Shown here in pieces: positions 59,410 through 64,000 of a DNA stretch of 64,000 nt (the first letter of the stretch is position 1; every line of letters starts with the position of its first letter). The notes below the pieces were generated by a model. That model worked only from the letters and a program-made list of their open reading frames with translations, was not told the DNA's origin and did no database searches. The DNA lies in contig SCHM01000002.1 in the NCBI GenBank assembly GCA_004123355.1, forward strand, positions 3,162,001 through 3,226,000. Reading direction: 5' to 3'. Made by a program: the position numbers and the translations under genes. This DNA comes from Amphirosellinia nigrospora. Its lineage: Eukaryota > Ascomycota > Sordariomycetes > Xylariales > Xylariaceae.

Positions 59410-61569
59410 TTATTCATCGAGCAGAGGCTTGTCGTGGCGGGAGTACATCTTGTATTCTAGCGACGAGCTGAAGTCAAGCTTACCCTTCTCCACGTCTGCG
59501 CGTGTCGCAGATAACATAGGCTGCGGTAAGCCCATAGACTCAAGAAATTTGACCGCTAGTGGTGCGTGAACATTAGCGCCAATGTTCCTCTTGACGGTGG
59601 ATTGTAACGAGGGACAAGGGGGAAGGGAGGGTAAAAGGACGTCATGCGACAGTCCCATGGTTGGGTATTCACTTACTCTCTTTCCACTCGCGATCTTGCC
59701 TCTTCCGATCCCACTTCAACTCTTGGCTCATGATATCAATGATACGGGGAAGGCACTCGAGGGCCGCCTGGGCGTTGAGGAAGGCGAGTCGCGTGCGCCG
59801 CGCCAAGATGTCCACGGCCGTCTGCGCATACTCATGACTAATGGCGTATCGGATCTCGCCGTCCACGAAGGGGTAAAGCCGAGAGATACGCTCGCCGCGC
59901 GCCGGAAAGCGCAGGTCCGTCGGCTTACACATGGCCGCCACCGTCCAGGCGCGATCGCCGTAGCTCTCCGTTAGGTGCTTCGCGACCTCGGTCTCGACGC
60001 CGAAGTGTTGGATTAGGTTGATAAAGAGCGTCTTGCTAAAGCCGTGCGCGCCGATTAAGCGTACGTTATGTGTTTGGCAGCTTCCGTCGAGGATCGCGCC
60101 GTCATCCACTGCCTCAGTGCCACTGACGCGCGGCGCATTCAGGACGGGTTTCGTGGGCAGTTTGAAGTCCTTCACAGCGGCGTCGACGCACTCTTCGGCC
60201 ATCTGTCGATAGGTCGTCCATTTGCCACCAGCGCAAGTTACGAGCCCGGATTCAGAGATATCGATGAGGTGGTTGCGCACCAGTGACTCAGTGTTGGTAG
60301 CTTTGGGGTCCATGACTAAGGGCCGCAGGCCAGACCATGCCGCCAGGACATCGCCACGGCGTACCTGGATCTCAGGGGCTAGGTAGTGCAATCTCATTCA
60401 AAATCCACTGGATTGACTTCTCGTCAGGCAGGGGGTTTTGAGTGATCGTAGCAGGTTCGTCAGTTGTCCCAGCAATAGTATTTCCTTGCCATGGCAGGAA
60501 AAATATGACACGGCCGTCGGAAGTCGAGGGGTCGATGAGCCCCATATTAGCGGGACTGTAGTAGCCAGGAAGAATAACGTGGACACCAGATGCTGGCGCG
60601 ACGATCTCTTTGCATTTCTGGTCATCGAGTTTTCGAATAGAGTCGGTAAACGGGCCGGTACAGTTGATAATGCACTTAGCTCGGACGGTGATGTCTTCGG
60701 TACTGCGACCACTGCGCTCAGGTAAGCGATCCTTGACGGTCGCACCACAGAGCTTCCCCTGCGCGTCTTTCACGAGACTAGTTACCTCGGCGTGGTTGAC
60801 GACGGTAGCTCCGTATAAAGCAGCCGTCATAGCGAGCGACACGTTCATCCGTGAGTCATTGTGTGCCCCGTCGTAGTAAACTAGAGCACCTACGAGATCG
60901 GTGGGTTTAAGCATGGGGAAAGCGTCGAGTGCCTTACTCCTTGTCAGGAAGTATGAACTCTCGATGCCCTCGCTACCAGCAAGAAATCGTAGAACTTGGT
61001 GCCAGCCCAGTAGTATGGGGCCTTCCACCACTTATCCAGCGGAAGCATGATGGGCAGCCACATACTCAGATGCGGTGCAGTCTGTAAGAAGTATTTGCGC
61101 TCCTTCAAAGCCTCCCGGACCAATTGGTACTGCGAGTAGTCGAGATTCCATACGGCCTTTTCCAGGTATCGCACACCACCATGGACGAGCTTCGTGCTCT
61201 TACTACTGGTACCACTGCTGAAATCATCGCGCTCGACCATGGCAACCTTGAGGCCTCTCGTGACGGCATCTAGAGCGACGCCAGCGCCGGTAGCGCCGCC
61301 ACCAATGACCAATATATCATATTCTTCCTCTTGCGACTGGCTCCTTTTCAATTCCTTCAGCTGCTCTTCGCGTGGTTTAACCTTGGGAAATCGAGGGAGC
61401 TTGAAGTTGCCATCGGGGCCGTAGAGGGGAGGAGGCACAGCAGGGCCCTCAAAACCGGGATGTTGAGCGGTCGGTACGAATAGAGGAGGAGGCCACCACC
61501 GACGGCGGCGACCGAGGTGGGCAGCGCGAGACGCCTTAACAGGCGGGTTCCTCTAGCAAACCTCGTCAT
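59410..61569 (-). CDS. gut2: mitochondrial FAD glycerol-3-phosphate dehydrogenase
   Basis: Oxidises glycerol-3-phosphate to dihydroxyacetone phosphate on the outer face of the inner mitochondrial membrane and passes electrons to ubiquinone. Exons are 61569-59677 and 59555-59410; the intron runs GTAAGT to CACTAG and joins WKE to TVKFLESMGL. The N-terminus MTRFARGTRLLRRLALPTSV is a basic targeting sequence followed by a hydrophobic segment. The FAD motif is DILVIGGGATGAGVALDA, then SSGTSSKSTKLVHGGVRYLE, CIINCTGPFTDSIRKLD, IFFLPWQGNTIAGTTDEP and CAGGKWTTYRQMAEE, all typical of GlpD/Gut2. It ends SRHDKPLLDE. Apparent one- or two-base losses lie near 61455, 60985 and 60385. The length of about 680 residues fits the family. 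Confidence 0.97.
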
Positions 61570-64000
61570 GGAGTCGACGGATGCTCGACGGGAGCAACCC
61601 AGAATTTGGCGTGGTTCACTATAAGTAGGGAATGATCAGGGAAGATGTGCACTAACGGGATGTCTCGTCGGGAATCCAATCCTTTGAGCTGTCTCGGACT
61701 AAACGAGGCCGAGGCGGCCGTCGAACTAGCTTGGCGCAGACCAGCCGCTGTATGGTGTAAGTGCAAGCGCAATTGTAAGGACAACTTAACGATTGTTACC
61801 CTTTACCTCAAGGATGAAAGTTCTGCTTCGACTTAGATTGGTTCAGTGCCAGGGAGAAAGCTGTGAGAGCGAGAAGAGGAAGAGGCTGACAATAGAAAGG
61901 GTTTGGATGTTGGAGAGAGGTAGTATGCCGATGGCAATGACACGGCACCCAACACCCCCACGCCCGTCTGTCGCACTTATCGCGGTCACGGACGGACGGT
62001 CGAAAGAAAAACCCAAGGCAATCAGGTGCAACATTAAACTTGCTAGGCTAGGTACTTTTTTCAAAGTCAGTCTAACTCCACGTAGATATCCGGATGTGGA
62101 GCAGCAAAAAGACTGGTTCAGCGAGGTTCAGCGAGTTCAGCGCCGAGGTGGTCGATGTCATCGATGGGCCGGGTTCCACCGTTGTGCAACAGTCTTTAAA
62201 TAGCTGAGAGCCGAACATGGGACGAATAGGAATTCGAAATTCACACCTATCGTACAATAATGCCTCATTTACTATCATTTCTACTTGGCGACTGCGATTT
62301 ACGCCTACATCCCACCGGGGGAAAAGGGACCCCGGGTATGACGTTGAGGTACTGCACCAAAAAGAATGGTCTGAATTAAAGGAAGAGGGGTAAGCCATAA
62401 AAGTTCGTGATCCAGAGGCTTGGCTCAGCGGGACAATTAATGATAAACTATCCTACTATACCTTTGACTATTCTCATGTACTGGTAGTACAGCAGCGGTA
62501 AGAAGTAAGACACTACATGGGTATTCAGTTTGGTAACGCACAGTATCCGTCCTGTATGTAGTGCTAGGAGTCCCTGTCCACGTTGGTGGAAATCGAATCA
62601 TCCGTCAATCAAACGACAGAACCGTAGGAGTAACACACGGGTATCCTTTTTTTGACCGTGCTACATACAGTAGTATCGATTAGACTTTTGTTTGCATTGT
62701 TATCCATTCAACATCTCCACGTGCTATCGGCAAAGCACATGTCAAGTTTTGCCGACGGCCCAAGGCCACAGTGTGATGAAGCGTCCACCAGTGGGCAGGT
62801 ACTACCACCGTATGGGAAGGAACTGTGTGTACGGACTACATAAGGAAATTCTGGGCGTCCCCCCCTGTAGAAGACCTCCGTTTCTTCTACATATCAATAT
62901 ACTCTGTCAAACCACTTTTCTCCACCAAGCTGCGGTAGTCGGTAACGCACTCATGATCATCATTATGTATAGAGCGCGCAAATTGCGTCTGGGGAAGTTG
63001 CAGACCCTTCTCTTGTAGCTGCTGGCCATTTGTAATTAGGTAACCGGCTATTGCCCTCGATAAGTTAATTTATAACTACCGTACCCTCTTGGGACACGAA
63101 GACGCTGCCGAAGCCATAATCACTTCGCACTGGCTAGTCTACGCCGATCAGTCTGTCGGGTAGTCTCTTTCATGTCGCTCGTCTCCCGGCTCTATAACCC
63201 GAGAGCTGACGCTATTCGATTCGAGGTGCTCCCCGTAAAGCTTGCATCTTACCCTCGTCGGTATGGTGTTTTCCACCTCGTCGACAGGTTAGAAAGCTGA
63301 GCATCTCAGACTATATAGGCTATACTATCATCAATAGTCGTCATATTTGCCGGTCTACCAGCCATACTGAATGGACAAATCGGGTCTACTTTATTTTCAT
63401 AGTTGGTGTCAGGAAGGTATATAGAACCTTATATAAAGCTAAGGTTATTCACTGGTCCTCTATTCATAAACTTACGTCTAATACCTACAGAATAGATTAA
63501 ATACGGGCAAAAGAAGTTGTCGTAGATTTATGTAAAGAATAACAAGTATATTTGTGTACCTATCTAGTATAGCTGTATTGATACTTCTTTTATGTTGTTC
63601 TCATGAAGAGGCATGAATGATCAATTATTATGATATCATCATATATTGGTGTGTTATCGAGGTCCTCTTTAACACACTTCACCTTAGTTAATATGAGGTT
63701 TGTATTAGTATAAGTTCTAAGAGATCAGCCGAATGAGGACGATTCTCTAATATTTATTAGTTTGACTGTCACCTGGGCGAATCATGAACACCCATAACCT
63801 ATACTGTCAGCCCCAGGAACAGAAAATGAAATCTTGGCCCTCATGGGTATCTTAGGTATTATCTGGATTCTCGTTGATAAGGTAGGTGAGATGTTCAGGT
63901 ACCTCATCAAATCGCTAATCTGGCTAACTACATATTCCATTAACGGTGTGCCAACGTTATAACCATTTGAATTACCCCGCCCCCGCACTGGGCAGTTTCT
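61570..64000. other. intergenic to the window end, AT-rich at the end
   Basis: The first few hundred bases are the GUT2 promoter. The remainder has only short frames. From about 63,300 the DNA becomes AT-rich with many TATA/TTAT words and no coding signal. I see nothing identifiable. Confidence 0.5.

Overview
This window is nuclear DNA of a filamentous ascomycete. The genes have short introns (about 50-120 nt) with GT..AG ends and CTAAC/CTAAT-like branch sites. The proteins read like Sordariomycete homologues, and a Hypocreales origin is my best guess rather than something I can prove. The protein-coding genes are mostly single-copy housekeeping genes.

Layout. 0.4-5 kb, all on the minus strand: CENP-X/MHF2 histone-fold protein, the mitochondrial ADP/ATP carrier, and ribosomal protein eS25. 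7.3 kb: an intron-containing tRNA-Tyr. 7.9-12.3 kb: a divergently transcribed pair, a Zn2Cys6 transcription factor (minus) and a short-chain dehydrogenase (plus), sharing a 0.5 kb promoter with several inverted repeats. 13.2-13.9 kb: an intronless HAD-IIB hydrolase that looks bacterial. 14-16.9 kb: an AT-rich stretch without genes. 16.9-27.4 kb, plus strand: Rab11 GTPase, BRX1 ribosome-biogenesis factor, an F-box protein and the class II histone deacetylase HDA1. 29.0-30.9 kb: an Arg/Ser/Pro-rich protein. 31.7-35.2 kb: tRNA(Ile)-lysidine synthase (minus), then the mitochondrial S-adenosylmethionine carrier (plus). 35.5-39.0 kb: a WDR48/UAF1-type WD40 protein (minus). 43.0-44.8 kb: a single-pass membrane protein with an adhesin-like repeat domain (minus). 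44.8-56.5 kb: a gene-poor stretch of nearly 12 kb with a hairpin, a heat-shock-element-like cluster and small repeats. 56.5-58.2 kb: an RGS-domain protein. 59.4-61.6 kb: mitochondrial FAD glycerol-3-phosphate dehydrogenase (GUT2). 61.6-64 kb: nothing recognised.

How the genes relate. Several products act in or for mitochondria: the ADP/ATP carrier, the SAM carrier, GUT2 and probably the lysidine synthase. There is no functional operon. The only locus that looks like a regulated unit is the transcription factor/dehydrogenase pair.

The strongest sequence-wide signal is technical. Almost every conserved gene is interrupted by one- or two-base indels, mostly losses in short homopolymers. This includes essential genes such as eS25, Rab11, BRX1 and GUT2. 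I read this as an unpolished long-read assembly, so reading-frame breaks here should not be taken as pseudogenes without a second assembly. I did not find a convincing undescribed multi-gene system. The best biological leads are the TF/SDR promoter, the RGS gene with an in-frame optional intron, the possible bacterial HAD gene, and the microexon/GC-AG intron arrangement of eS25.
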